This document shows, piece after piece, positions 51,782 through 60,738 of a DNA stretch of 64,000 nucleotides; position 1 is the first letter of the stretch; every line of letters starts with the position of its first letter. The notes beneath the pieces are model-generated. The model was not told the DNA's origin and made no database searches. It saw only the letters and a list, made by a program, of their open reading frames with translations. The stretch spans positions 62,001 to 126,000 of the forward strand of contig CAYNJC010000002.1 of assembly GCA_964397565.1 (NCBI GenBank). The letters are read 5' to 3'. The position numbers and the translations under genes were made by a program. This DNA is from JAPLST01 sp964397565. GTDB lineage: Bacteria > Auribacterota > UBA3054 > JAPLST01.

Positions 51782-52836
51782 GCATGCTGCTTCGCCAGAT
51801 CGGCCAACTGTTCCTGGTGCATTTGCGCGTCTGGTGGCGCACGCCGCGCCAGGTGCTGACGGGCCTCGTCCTCAGTGGCGTGTTTCTCCTGGTCGGCACA
51901 CAGTTGCTCCACGTGCGGCTGAGCGGTCGGGTCGCCATCGGCCTCTGCGCGGGTGATATGCCCCTGCTGTCCGCGATCGAGTCCGAACTGACCGCCCTCG
52001 GCATCACCACCGTCCATTGCCCCGACTACGTGCAGGCCACCGCCGACCTTGCCGCCGGCCGGCTCGTCGCTGTTATCTGCCTGATGCCGCACACCCTCCG
52101 GCTCACCCTGTCCGGCCGCAATCCCATGCTCGACCGGGAGATCAATGGTGTGCTGCTGCGCGTGGCCGCGCGCGTCAGCGAATCACAGCCGGGCGGCGAC
52201 CAAATCGCCATTGTGTCCTCACACCAGTCCCTCGACGAGATCAACGCCTTCATGACCGCCAGTCTCATTCCGTTCCTGATCATGACGCTGGCCACCGTCA
52301 ACTGCGGCATGCACTGGCTGCGCGATTGGGAGAGCGGCATGGTTCACACGATCAAAGTGTTGCCGCTGCGCCGCGTTGTGTTGCCTGTGGCGCGCACGCT
52401 GGGCGGCGGGTTCCTGGTGCTGGTGATCCTGGGTGTGTCGCTGGCGATCTGCCGGTGCATCGTCCCGTGGCGTCTGCCCGATCGACCCGGCGTATGGGTG
52501 TGCGTGCTGCTGGTGCAGGTCATCTACGCGCTCGGGTTTTTCACGGCGCTGGCAGCGGTCTGCAAGAGCTATCTGCTGTATGTTGACGCGGCGATGCTGC
52601 TCATCCTGCTCATGATGTTCACCAGCGGGACGATTAAGCCGGTCGAGGCGATGGCCGGGTGGGAGTACGTTCTGGCCCACGCCACCCCGGCCTTCTACGC
52701 GGTGCGCTCGCTGCGCGCCGTCATGACGGACTCCGCGCCGCTGTTACTGCGCGACCTGGGTGTTCTGGCCGCGTGCGCCGCCGGGTGCTTCGCCCTTGCA
52801 CAACTGCTGTTTACCCGCGCGCGCATCGGGCGATAA
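51778..52836 (+). CDS. ABC-2 type permease (pair 1)
   Basis: 352 residues with a membrane helix near the N-terminus, an extracellular domain of about 150 residues, and five or six C-terminal helices (ABC-2 or YhgE-like architecture). DREINGVLLR and a variant PLRR..LPVART recall the NatB/DrrB family. The substrate is unknown; paralogy with the second pair suggests a related substrate. Confidence 0.85.
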   Translation: MSMLLRQIGQLFLVHLRVWWRTPRQVLTGLVLSGVFLLVGTQLLHVRLSGRVAIGLCAGDMPLLSAIESELTALGITTVHCPDYVQATADLAAGRLVAVICLMPHTLRLTLSGRNPMLDREINGVLLRVAARVSESQPGGDQIAIVSSHQSLDEINAFMTASLIPFLIMTLATVNCGMHWLRDWESGMVHTIKVLPLRRVVLPVARTLGGGFLVLVILGVSLAICRCIVPWRLPDRPGVWVCVLLVQVIYALGFFTALAAVCKSYLLYVDAAMLLILLMMFTSGTIKPVEAMAGWEYVLAHATPAFYAVRSLRAVMTDSAPLLLRDLGVLAACAAGCFALAQLLFTRARIGR

Positions 52837-52874
52837 CGGCCAGGTCCGCAGTTGCGTTTTGCCCTGTTGTATGG

Positions 52875-52880
52875 TATACT
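52875..52880 (+). promoter_or_regulatory. Extended -10 box of the 52944 gene
   Basis: TATACT preceded by TGG; the upstream -35 match is weak. The mRNA start is expected about 57 bases before the ATG. Confidence 0.45.
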
Positions 52881-52943
52881 ATGCGTTAGAGATTTATGAG
52901 ATTGACGTTCTCGAAAGACTCTTCACCATTCACGGAGGCCACC

Positions 52944-53633
52944 ATGAAAACACGCACCGTGTCATTGCTTTGCTGCATGGTCACATTCATCGTCCTGACG
53001 GCCTTCGCGGGCAAGCTCATCACCAAACATGTGCTCGTTGACCCCAATGGCATCAACGGCAAAATTGCGTTTGACGAGAACGGCAATGCCATCCAGGTCT
53101 TTCCCACGTACACCAACATTCCAGGGAATGCGTTGTACCAACTGGACTACAAGGCCTACAACAAGAAAGGCGAGGTCTATTCACAAGGGACCCTGCCTGG
53201 CATCGCCGGCGTGAACAACTTCACCATGCCGCTCTTCTTGTCGCAGGGCGCGGGCGGTTTCGATGGCAAGATGCTGCTCCTCAGATTCGGCGGCGCGTAC
53301 ACCACAGAAGCCAAAGCGTCGAGTTCGTTCAGCCGTTACGCGATGTACAAGCTCGGCAAGCGCGGCGCGGCAAAAATCAATGAAATCGAGTTTGCCATCT
53401 CGAACGGGTTCTCCGTCGTGTACATGTACAAGGGCAAGGTCGTCACCGAATTCGGCGAGTACTCCTCGAATGGACTCATCAGATTCACCATCGCCATCTA
53501 CAACAAGAAGCTGCTACGGACCAAGCGGGGCGGAACGATCATGGCGCAAAACGGCGCGTGGGAGGGCAAAGCAGCAGCCTTCTTGACCTACTCTGGCAAT
53601 ACCAACTGCGCGGTTTCCATCGCGAAGCCCTGA
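52944..53633 (+). CDS. Small secreted protein of unknown family
   Basis: 229 residues with a signal peptide (MKTRTVSLLCCMVTFIVLTAFA). The mature part has repeated beta-strand pairs (IAFDENGNAIQVFPTY, YKAYNKKGEVYSQG, FDGKMLLLRFGG), consistent with a beta-rich extracellular domain. CGGAGG is well placed before the ATG. It lies 107 bases behind the ABC permease and may be separately transcribed from its own -10. Confidence 0.75.
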   Translation: MKTRTVSLLCCMVTFIVLTAFAGKLITKHVLVDPNGINGKIAFDENGNAIQVFPTYTNIPGNALYQLDYKAYNKKGEVYSQGTLPGIAGVNNFTMPLFLSQGAGGFDGKMLLLRFGGAYTTEAKASSSFSRYAMYKLGKRGAAKINEIEFAISNGFSVVYMYKGKVVTEFGEYSSNGLIRFTIAIYNKKLLRTKRGGTIMAQNGAWEGKAAAFLTYSGNTNCAVSIAKP

Positions 53634-53795
53634 GCCGGCCGCGCGGCGGGCCGCAAGCCGCTGCCGGCGCCCACCGCGGTTGCATCTCGCTCAACCATGC
53701 GCACGGCGCAGTGCGGCGTGGCACGCTGGCAACTTGGTGCGCCCGGGATTGTTTGTGTTATACGCGGAAACGGTAACTACACAAAGGAGGCCAGT
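53634..53795. other. Short intergenic region
   Basis: GC-rich, with a GCCGGC/GCCGC-rich start and a -10-like TTATAC (53759) before the next gene; AAAGGAGG is the next gene's ribosome site. No further feature is seen. Confidence 0.4.
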
Positions 53796-55910
53796 ATGAA
53801 CCCGTGTTTTGTCTTGCGCGCCTGCCGCGTGCTGTTCGGCGTGTTGCTTGTTGCTGCCAGCCCCTGCGCGCTGGCCAGTGTCACCAACATCACCAGTGGC
53901 GGCCCGCGCCATGCCTGCATCACGCAGGCCGTGGCCGTCGCGGTCAACGGCGACACGCTGCTGATCAGCACGGGCGTCTACCGCGAATGCGTTGACATTA
54001 TGCGGCACCTCACCTTGCGCGGCGGCTATGACCTGGCCTTTGGTGCGGTCGTCGGCAATGCGGAGATTGTCGGACTCGCAACCTGGAACGGCGTGGGGGT
54101 CCACCAAAGCAGCACCTGCAGCTTTTTCAATCTTGAGATCCATCATGTCACCAATGCCGGGCTGAGTGTCGTGGAGAGTTCGTTCGTGATCCTATCCAAC
54201 TGCGTGGTGCGCAACAACGTCGGGATTAGCGCCGGCGGCATTGACCTGCGGAGCAGTGGGCACGTCGTGGCCTACCGGACAGCCATTCGCAACAATGTGG
54301 CGACCGGTGCCGGCGGCGGTGGCGTGCACGCGCAGTTCCACTCGACTTTTGAGCTGCATGAAAACGGCTCTGGCGTGTATGACAATTATGCCACCAATGG
54401 CGGGGGTGTGATGCTGGAAGGCGGCAGCGCACTGATTTTGCGCCGGCAGGGCATGGTGTACCGCAACACCGCAGTCAACAAAGGCGGCGGCGTGTATGCC
54501 ACGGGCGGCTCCCGGGTTGAATGCGACGCCTACGGCGGGATCGGCTGGGGCTCGAGCAACTTCAACAAAGTCACCAACGGCTGCGGCGGCGGCGTCTATG
54601 CCGATGGCGGCGCGCTGGTCATCGTCTCGAACCGCGCACATATCGCCGGCAATCGCGCCGCGCGAGATGGCGGCGGCGCGTATCTCTCGAATGCGACCTT
54701 GATCGTGACCGAGGATGCGGTGCTGGGCCTGATCATGGGCAACTATATCTGCACCAATGTGGCGCTGGGCGCGGGCGGCGGCGTCTATGCCGTGGGCAGC
54801 ACGGTCATGGCCAGCAGCGCGACCCTTTCCAGCGGGCGCGCCGGCACAGCCGGCGGCGGCATCTATGCCGACCAGTCGTTCGTGCAGCTGGGCGCGGGCA
54901 CCATCCTCGGCAATGTCCTGACCGCCAATGCAAACTACGCCATGAGCGGCACGGGCGGCGGTATCTACGCCCGCCGCAGCACACTGGTGCTTTCCAACGC
55001 GACCGTGCTGAACAATATGGCGGCGGGCACGGATGGCGGCGGCGTCATGGCGACCGAGCACACCACGGCGACCCTGATGAATGTTACTTTCCAAGGCAAC
55101 ACAGCGGCGACCAACGGCGGCGCGCTTGCACTGGTCTCGTCAGATGCCGCAGTGTACGGCGCGTTTGGCGCTCCCGTCAGTGTGCCGCCCTGCCACTTCG
55201 AATATAACACGGCTCAGTTTGGCGGCGCGTGCCATGTGCGCGGCAGCACCCTTAACTTGGCCGACGCGCGGGTGGTCAGCAACACGGCCGGCGTCACAGG
55301 CGGGGGCATATTGGCGCTGGAGAGTTCGCGCGTGACGCTGGTCAACACGGTGCTGGCGCACAACAACGCCGCCCTGGCCGGCGCGGGCGGCGCGGCGTAC
55401 AGCACGGCCATGCTGCTCTTGCACTGCACCCTGGCGCACAATGGCGCGACGGGCTTGGTCGCCAGTTTCGGTGGCACCTTGGCGCTGACCAACTGCATTG
55501 TCTGGGGTCATACCGCGCTCAACATTGCCGACGGGCAGGCGGTGCAGTATTGCGACGTGGATGGCGGCTACCCGGGCGCGGGCAACCTCAATGCGGATCC
55601 GCTGTTCGTGGATGCGGCAGCATTCGACTATGCGCTGCAAGCCGGCTCGCCGTGCATTGACACCGGTGTGGTCGTCGGCGTGACAACCGACTGCCTCGGC
55701 GTGCCACGCCCGATCGGCGACGCGCCCGACCTCGGCGCATATGAAGCCGTGCCTGAACCGGCGCTGCTGGGGCTGACCATATTCTTTGCGCTGTTCCGGC
55801 TGCCATGCACGCTGCGTCGGCGACGGTGCCTGGCCGGTATTAACGACGGGGTGATCGCGTCTTCTCCCTTTTCGGCAGTGCCAGCGCCGCCTGCGTCTGC
55901 GATGGCATAG
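53796..55910 (+). CDS. Secreted right-handed beta-helix protein, PEP-CTERM anchored (3)
   Basis: 704 residues. Signal peptide MNPCFVLRACRVLFGVLLVAA, then VTNITSGGPRHACITQAVAVAV, GDTLLISTGVYRE and a long single helix with GGGVHA, KGGGVYATGG, GGGIYA turns and a choice-of-anchor-Q closing (GSPCIDTGV). The C-terminal signal VPEPALLGLTIFFALF is followed by RLPCTLRRRR and about 26 extra residues, as in the C10 peptidase. A strong AAAGGAGG precedes the ATG. Confidence 0.85.
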   Translation: MNPCFVLRACRVLFGVLLVAASPCALASVTNITSGGPRHACITQAVAVAVNGDTLLISTGVYRECVDIMRHLTLRGGYDLAFGAVVGNAEIVGLATWNGVGVHQSSTCSFFNLEIHHVTNAGLSVVESSFVILSNCVVRNNVGISAGGIDLRSSGHVVAYRTAIRNNVATGAGGGGVHAQFHSTFELHENGSGVYDNYATNGGGVMLEGGSALILRRQGMVYRNTAVNKGGGVYATGGSRVECDAYGGIGWGSSNFNKVTNGCGGGVYADGGALVIVSNRAHIAGNRAARDGGGAYLSNATLIVTEDAVLGLIMGNYICTNVALGAGGGVYAVGSTVMASSATLSSGRAGTAGGGIYADQSFVQLGAGTILGNVLTANANYAMSGTGGGIYARRSTLVLSNATVLNNMAAGTDGGGVMATEHTTATLMNVTFQGNTAATNGGALALVSSDAAVYGAFGAPVSVPPCHFEYNTAQFGGACHVRGSTLNLADARVVSNTAGVTGGGILALESSRVTLVNTVLAHNNAALAGAGGAAYSTAMLLLHCTLAHNGATGLVASFGGTLALTNCIVWGHTALNIADGQAVQYCDVDGGYPGAGNLNADPLFVDAAAFDYALQAGSPCIDTGVVVGVTTDCLGVPRPIGDAPDLGAYEAVPEPALLGLTIFFALFRLPCTLRRRRCLAGINDGVIASSPFSAVPAPPASAMA

Positions 55911-55957
55911 CGTCCTTTGCCTGCGGCACCCTCCAAAACACCTCCAAAACACCTGAG

Positions 55958-55986
55958 TTGACTTTGCTGATGCAGTTCACTATCAT
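55958..55986 (+). promoter_or_regulatory. Promoter of the hybrid histidine kinase gene
   Basis: TTGACT, 17 bases, TATCAT. The direct repeat ACCTCCAAAAC (twice, about 55930-55953) lies just upstream of the -35 box. Confidence 0.55.
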
Positions 55987-56013
55987 TGGATATCAATTGG
56001 CGTACTACCAGGT

Positions 56014-56047
56014 GTTGTTTGCAGAATAACGCATTTCTGCAAACAAC
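56014..56047 (+). promoter_or_regulatory. 13-bp-arm hairpin in the kinase leader
   Basis: GTTGTTTGCAGAA and its exact reverse complement are separated by eight bases, between the promoter and the ATG. There is no T-run, so an operator or an RNA leader element is more likely than a terminator. Confidence 0.65.
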
Positions 56048-56071
56048 CTTGATAATGAATATAGGCCGACC

Positions 56072-57790
56072 ATGCCCGAAAAGAAGACCACCACAGATCA
56101 CGTCGCCGACCTGCGCACGCGGGCGGAAGCACGTGCCAAGACCAGCACAATCGCATCTCGAAAAACGCGCGCGCGCGTCGTCGGCCGCAACCGCAGCAGC
56201 CACAAGCAGACCGCGGCGGCGAGGGCGCTATTCAAAACGGCCATGGGCACGATATTCGATGGCATCCGGGATGGGATTCTATGCGCGGATGTGAAAAGCA
56301 AGCGATTCGTTGTCGCCAACAAGGCGATCTGTCGCATGCTGGGCTACACCGGCGACGAATTGCTGAAACTGGGTGTGCAAGATGTGCACGCGGCGAAGGA
56401 TCTTCCGCAGGTCCTCGCTATTTTCGATCAGTTGGTGGAAAACGAGAGCATGCCCATAGGCGAGGTGCGGATGCGACGCAAGGATGGTTCGTTTTTCTCT
56501 GCCGAAATCACCGGCGCACGCAACGAACTCTTAGGCCACGTGTGCGCGATCGGCGTTATTCGCGACATCACCGCGCGCAAGCAGGCGGAAGCGGAGAAAG
56601 CCAACCTCGAAAACATGAACCGGCAACTGCAGAAGGCCGAAAGCTTGGGCCGCATGGCCGGCGCCATCGCCCATCATTTCAATAACAAGCTTATGGCAGT
56701 GATGGGCAACCTGGAATTGGCCATTGATGACGTGCCCCAAGGAACGCCGCTGGCCGAGCTCCTCAACCATGCGATGCAGGCCAGCTCCAAGGCAGCAGAT
56801 GTCAGCCAGCAGATGCTGACCTACCTCGGCATAGAGCACGGCAAACGCGAACTGCTTGATCTGGCCGAGGCGTGCCGCCAGCATTTACCCATCCTCCGGG
56901 CCGCCCGGCCGAGCAAGGTACAGATGCAGGACGATTTGCCATGCCCCGGGCCAGTCATCAACGTGAATGCACATCAGCTACAACAGGTTCTGACCAATCT
57001 GGTCGTCAATGCTTGGGATGCCATCGGTGACCGCCACGGATCCCTGCATCTGACCGTCAGCACGGTTGCTGCGGCCGATGTGCCAGCTGCGTACCGCCGG
57101 CCCATCGGCTGGCAGCCGTGTGATCCTGCCTATGCCTGCCTGTCGGTGACCGACACGGGTGGCGGCATCTCCGACAAGAATGCTGAACAACTTTTTGATC
57201 CGTTTTTCTCCACAAAATTCACTGGGCGTGGCTTGGGCTTGCCCTTTGTTCTGGGGATTATGCGGTCGCACAACGGCGCCGTCACCGTGGAAAGTGAACT
57301 GGGCCGGGGCAGCACCTTCCGGATTTTTCTGCCGGTGTCGGCTGAGGAAATACCCTGCGCGCCGGCTAACACGGCCACCGTGCGGGAGATTGCAACAGGT
57401 GGCACGGTCCTGCTGGTCGACGATGAAGAGAGCGTGCGCCAGGTGGCGTCAGCTATGCTGGTGTCGTGTGGCTTTGCCGTGCTTGCCGCCTCGGACGGCA
57501 GCCACGCGATCGCGCAGTTCCATCAGCACCAGGACGACATTTGTTGCGTCCTGTGCAACCTGACCATGCCGGACATGGACGGCTGGCAAACCATTGCGGC
57601 CCTGCGCCAACTCGCGCCCGATATCCCGGTGGTTTTGACCAGCGGCTACGATGAAGACAGCGTCATGGTCGGCGATCATCCCGCCTGGCCCCAGGCGTTC
57701 TTGAGCAAGCCGTATCACGCAAAGAGTCTGCACGCGGCGCTCAGCCAGGCCATGCTGGGCAAGCATGCAAAAGCTAAGAACAAGCACTAA
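56072..57790 (+). CDS. PAS-type hybrid histidine kinase with degenerate receiver
   Basis: 572 residues in one cytoplasmic protein: a basic N-terminal region (1-55), a PAS domain (about 60-180, with RRKDGSFF and VIRDITARK), and a histidine kinase core. The H-box is GAIAHHFNNKLMAVMG (H201). N-, G1- and G2-boxes are VVNAWDA, DTGGGI and GRGLGLPFV. The receiver (about 447-560) has VDDEE, LTSG and the Lys of SKPY. However the phospho-acceptor position in CNLTMPDMDG is Asn496 instead of Asp. There is no membrane segment. The partner regulator is unknown and the signal may be redox or a small ligand. Confidence 0.88.
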   Translation: MPEKKTTTDHVADLRTRAEARAKTSTIASRKTRARVVGRNRSSHKQTAAARALFKTAMGTIFDGIRDGILCADVKSKRFVVANKAICRMLGYTGDELLKLGVQDVHAAKDLPQVLAIFDQLVENESMPIGEVRMRRKDGSFFSAEITGARNELLGHVCAIGVIRDITARKQAEAEKANLENMNRQLQKAESLGRMAGAIAHHFNNKLMAVMGNLELAIDDVPQGTPLAELLNHAMQASSKAADVSQQMLTYLGIEHGKRELLDLAEACRQHLPILRAARPSKVQMQDDLPCPGPVINVNAHQLQQVLTNLVVNAWDAIGDRHGSLHLTVSTVAAADVPAAYRRPIGWQPCDPAYACLSVTDTGGGISDKNAEQLFDPFFSTKFTGRGLGLPFVLGIMRSHNGAVTVESELGRGSTFRIFLPVSAEEIPCAPANTATVREIATGGTVLLVDDEESVRQVASAMLVSCGFAVLAASDGSHAIAQFHQHQDDICCVLCNLTMPDMDGWQTIAALRQLAPDIPVVLTSGYDEDSVMVGDHPAWPQAFLSKPYHAKSLHAALSQAMLGKHAKAKNKH

Positions 57791-57813
57791 GACGGGGGCA
57801 ACGCAGAGAAGCC

Positions 57814-57876
57814 GATTGATATTTAACATTTACTATTTAATATTGAATGCTGAATGTTGAATGCTGAATGTTGAAA
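57814..57876 (+). repeat. Heptad-periodic array of nine units (ATTTAAT/TTGAAT types)
   Basis: GATTGAT, ATTTAAC, ATTTACT, ATTTAAT, ATTGAAT, GCTGAAT, GTTGAAT, GCTGAAT, GTTGAAA follow one another without a break. Confidence 0.85.
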
Positions 57877-57894
57877 CCCTGCATCCCGCCAGCG

Positions 57895-57999
57895 GCGTGG
57901 TCGCGGGGGTCTTCAGACTGTGTTTGTGAAGATAGTTATGCGACACGCCACGGTGGACTGTGGCTCCCACCTTCCAAACAGCGGCTCCCACAGTGGCCA
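57895..57999 (+). repeat. GTGGGAG-family repeat block
   Basis: GGTCGCGGGGGTCT opens the block as at 16193; CCACGGTGGACTGTGGCTCCCACC and GCGGCTCCCACAGTGG follow. It is related to the pair upstream of lexA. Confidence 0.6.
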
Positions 58000-58056
58000 A
58001 AGCCGCAGCTCAGTCGTCGGATATTTCTAATGCGGTGACTTGAACTGGTGCGCGCG

Positions 58057-58800
58057 TCAGCTCTTGGGCTTCACGATCTTGCCGGCGGCAGCGTTCTTGC
58101 TAGCCTTAAAGCTGGCCGTGCCGGCCGTGTCATGCACTTCGCCGCCCAGCGACAGGGCGTACTCGACATTGACCGCGCCGTTGGTCTTCTTAATGACGTC
58201 CAAGTCGTTTTTCATCCCGCCATACTGATTGGTTTCAGCGAGTTCGCCAAGCTGGCTGGCTTTGGTAACCGCGTACAGGAAGCGCAGATAGTGTTGCCCG
58301 GTCTTCTTGTCCATCACAATCTTGGCCTTGAAAACGCCGCAGGCAAACTTTTCCGTGCCGCCACCGCTGGACTTGCCGGCCACGCTGGTATCCCACGGGA
58401 AAAATTTCCCTTTGTAGCTTGTGCGACTCTTGCCCGAGATGCCGGACGGCTTGAGCGCAAACTGATGATCAAGCGAATTCGCCCTGCCCTCCTTGCGTCC
58501 TTGCATGCGCACGTTGGAAATACCGTCAAACGTGCTGTACGAGGTCGGACATTCGGCGGCAACTTTCCACGCCTGGTTGGCCTCGTCGGCCTGGTCACTC
58601 TTGTACTTGTATCTGCTCGACGTGTTTTTGATGGTCATGTCGTTCGCGGTGACCAGCGACGGCATGGACGCCTTGGCGGTGTATTCCGCCGCGCTTTGCG
58701 TGGGGACGGGCACGGCTGTGATTTCCGCCAACGCGCTGACGAGCATGTAGGCGGCGCAGAGGCACACGCCCACGGCAATCAAGGTGATGCGCTTCGACAT
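58057..58800 (-). CDS. Secreted protein of unknown family
   Basis: 247 residues with a signal peptide (MSKRITLIAVGVCLCAAYMLVSALA). The mature part is lysine- and serine-rich, has two cysteines (AAECPTSY, KFACGVFK) and the beta-strand-like FKAKIVMDKKTGQHYLRFLYAV. It closes EVHDTAGTASFKASKNAAAG, which predicts a small beta-sandwich. It is divergent from the second ABC pair, with overlapping promoter regions, so shared regulation is possible. Confidence 0.75.
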   Translation of the reverse strand: MSKRITLIAVGVCLCAAYMLVSALAEITAVPVPTQSAAEYTAKASMPSLVTANDMTIKNTSSRYKYKSDQADEANQAWKVAAECPTSYSTFDGISNVRMQGRKEGRANSLDHQFALKPSGISGKSRTSYKGKFFPWDTSVAGKSSGGGTEKFACGVFKAKIVMDKKTGQHYLRFLYAVTKASQLGELAETNQYGGMKNDLDVIKKTNGAVNVEYALSLGGEVHDTAGTASFKASKNAAAGKIVKPKS

Positions 58801-58844
58801 GGCTGTACCATTGGGTTCGTTATGTATTCCATTGCAATACATAT

Positions 58845-58873
58845 AGTATAGCACATCGCGCAGCCGGGTGCAA
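58845..58873 (-). promoter_or_regulatory. Minus-strand promoter of the 58057 gene
   Basis: TTGCAC, 17 bases, TATACT with TGC before it, giving a leader of about 40 bases. Confidence 0.6.
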
Positions 58874-58892
58874 CTTCTCACACAAGATTTGC

Positions 58893-58898
58893 TATACT
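58893..58898 (+). promoter_or_regulatory. Extended -10 box of the second ABC pair (near-leaderless)
   Basis: TATACT preceded by TGC, 12 bases before the ATG at 58910. The predicted leader is about 5 bases. Confidence 0.5.
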
Positions 58899-58909
58899 AT
58901 TTCTTAAGT

Positions 58910-59659
58910 ATGCAACAGGACAAGACTACCACGCCGGTGCTGGCTACGCATGACCTTGGCAAGCGCTTCGGTGCGCTCTGGGCGGTGCGTGGCATTCAGC
59001 TGGCCTTACAGCCGGGCAGCATCACCGGCCTGCTCGGCCCGAATGGCGCGGGCAAGACGACGCTGATCCGCATGTGCGCCGGCCTGTTGCGGCCCGACAC
59101 GGGCCATGTCAGTGTCGCCGGCGAGCAGCAGACGCCGGCGAACCTGCACACCCGCGCGCGGCTGGGCGTCGTCTCGGCCGATGCGCCGCTGATCGGCGAA
59201 TTGACCGTCGTGCACATGCTGCGGCTGCAGGGCGTCTTGTATGGGCTGCACGGCGCGCGCCTGCGCGCCGCCTGCGCCCACGCCGTGGACGAGTTCTGTC
59301 TGGGCGAGTTCCAACGGCGCCGCATTGGCGTCCTGTCCACCGGCATGCGGCAGCGCGCCGCCATCGCCTGCGCCATGTTGCACCAGCCCGAGGTGCTGCT
59401 GCTCGACGAGCCGACGGTCGGGCTCGACCCCGATGTGCGCCGGCACATCTGGGACTGCCTGCGCGCTGTGGCGCAGCGCGGCGTCGCCATTCTGTTCACC
59501 ACGCACTACCTTGAAGAAGCCGCGCGCCTGTGCCAGTTGGTGCATCTGATTGTGCGCGGCGCGGTGGTCATGAGCATTGCGCCGGCCGACCTGGACGGCT
59601 CCGCCGAACGCTTCGAGCGCGAGTACCTCCGCATCGTGCAGCAGGAACCCGGTGTGTGA
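58910..59659 (+). CDS. ABC transporter ATPase (pair 2)
   Basis: 249 residues, closely parallel to the ATPase at 50960: GPNGAGKTTLIRMCAG, LSTGMRQRAAIACAM, LLLDEPTVGLDPDVRRHIWDCL and FTTHYLEEAARLC. The LSTGM variant is shared, so the two genes are paralogues rather than independent acquisitions. Without the N-terminal extension it begins MQQDKTT. It shares one base with the permease start. Confidence 0.92.
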   Translation: MQQDKTTTPVLATHDLGKRFGALWAVRGIQLALQPGSITGLLGPNGAGKTTLIRMCAGLLRPDTGHVSVAGEQQTPANLHTRARLGVVSADAPLIGELTVVHMLRLQGVLYGLHGARLRAACAHAVDEFCLGEFQRRRIGVLSTGMRQRAAIACAMLHQPEVLLLDEPTVGLDPDVRRHIWDCLRAVAQRGVAILFTTHYLEEAARLCQLVHLIVRGAVVMSIAPADLDGSAERFEREYLRIVQQEPGV

Positions 59660-60738
59660 TGCGTGCTAATCCCCTGCCGATGTTCCTGCGCCAAACCCTG
59701 GCGTTGACGTGGGCACAGATGCGCGCATGGTGCGCCACGCCACATCACGCGCTGCTCAGCATCACCCTGGCAGTCTCCTACCTTGTGATCATCAACCAAT
59801 CCTTCGTGGTGCAATTGACCAAACGCGTGGTGATGGGCGTGTACACCAAGGACATTGACGTGGGCCAGCGCTTGCGCGACGAGTTGACCGGCAAAGGCAT
59901 GGCGGTGGTGGCCTATGCGACGGTGGCCGAGGGTCGGCACGCGCTCAGCAACGGCGTGCTGGCGTCGTTCATCGAGGTCTACACGACCAATGCAGAACGC
60001 GCGGTCGTCGCCTTTGGCGGGCGCAATCCGTTGATGGATCGCGAGATCTCCAGCGTGCTGTTCGGCATGACGTCGCGTATCGCCGATCAGGCCGATCCAC
60101 TGCGCCAGCTCGTCGTCGAGGACAACAGCTACACCCCGGACCGCATGCGCGCGTTCATCACCGCCAGTCTTGCGCCTTTCCTGTTGCTCAGTCTGGTGGT
60201 GATCAACTGCGGTAACGTGCAGGTGCTGGCCGTCGAGGACAAGACCCTCTTTGCCTTCCTGTTGACGCCCGCCTCGCGCTGGACCCTGATTCTCGCGCGG
60301 CTGCTCAGCGGCAGCGTGCTGTCGTGGCTGGTCTTCCTGATTGCCTACGCCATCTGTGCGCCGCTGATCGGCCTGCCGGCGCCGGCGCGGCCCGTGCTGT
60401 GGTGCGCCGTGACGGTGCTGCAACTCTTGTCCAGCGGCGCGTTTTACTTCTTCATGGCGCTGGTGATCCGCCGCTACATTCCGTTTTCGCATTTCGGGCT
60501 GATCAGCGTGACCTTGCTCACCTTTGCCGGCGGCGCTATCACCCCCATGGAAGTCATGCCGCACTGGGAACGCGTCCTGGCCTGCATGACGCCGGCGCTC
60601 TACGCCATTCGTTCCATGCGCGCGGCGTTGCTGGGCTTCGTGCCCGTGCAGGCGAACGACCTGGTTATGCTGACGCTGTGGGGCACGGTCAGCGCCATGC
60701 TGGCGTACCTGCGCCTGTGCCGCACAACGCTGTCCTGA
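59659..60738 (+). CDS. ABC-2 type permease (pair 2)
   Basis: 359 residues. A helix near the N-terminus, an external domain with FGGRNPLMDREISSVLFG (parallel to SGRNPMLDREINGVLLR in pair 1), and six C-terminal helices with PMEVMPHWERVLACMTPALYAIRSMRA, the counterpart of the PVEAMAGWEYVLAHATPAFYAVRSLRA-like region of pair 1. The two pairs therefore arose by duplication. Substrate unknown. Confidence 0.88.
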   Translation: MRANPLPMFLRQTLALTWAQMRAWCATPHHALLSITLAVSYLVIINQSFVVQLTKRVVMGVYTKDIDVGQRLRDELTGKGMAVVAYATVAEGRHALSNGVLASFIEVYTTNAERAVVAFGGRNPLMDREISSVLFGMTSRIADQADPLRQLVVEDNSYTPDRMRAFITASLAPFLLLSLVVINCGNVQVLAVEDKTLFAFLLTPASRWTLILARLLSGSVLSWLVFLIAYAICAPLIGLPAPARPVLWCAVTVLQLLSSGAFYFFMALVIRRYIPFSHFGLISVTLLTFAGGAITPMEVMPHWERVLACMTPALYAIRSMRAALLGFVPVQANDLVMLTLWGTVSAMLAYLRLCRTTLS

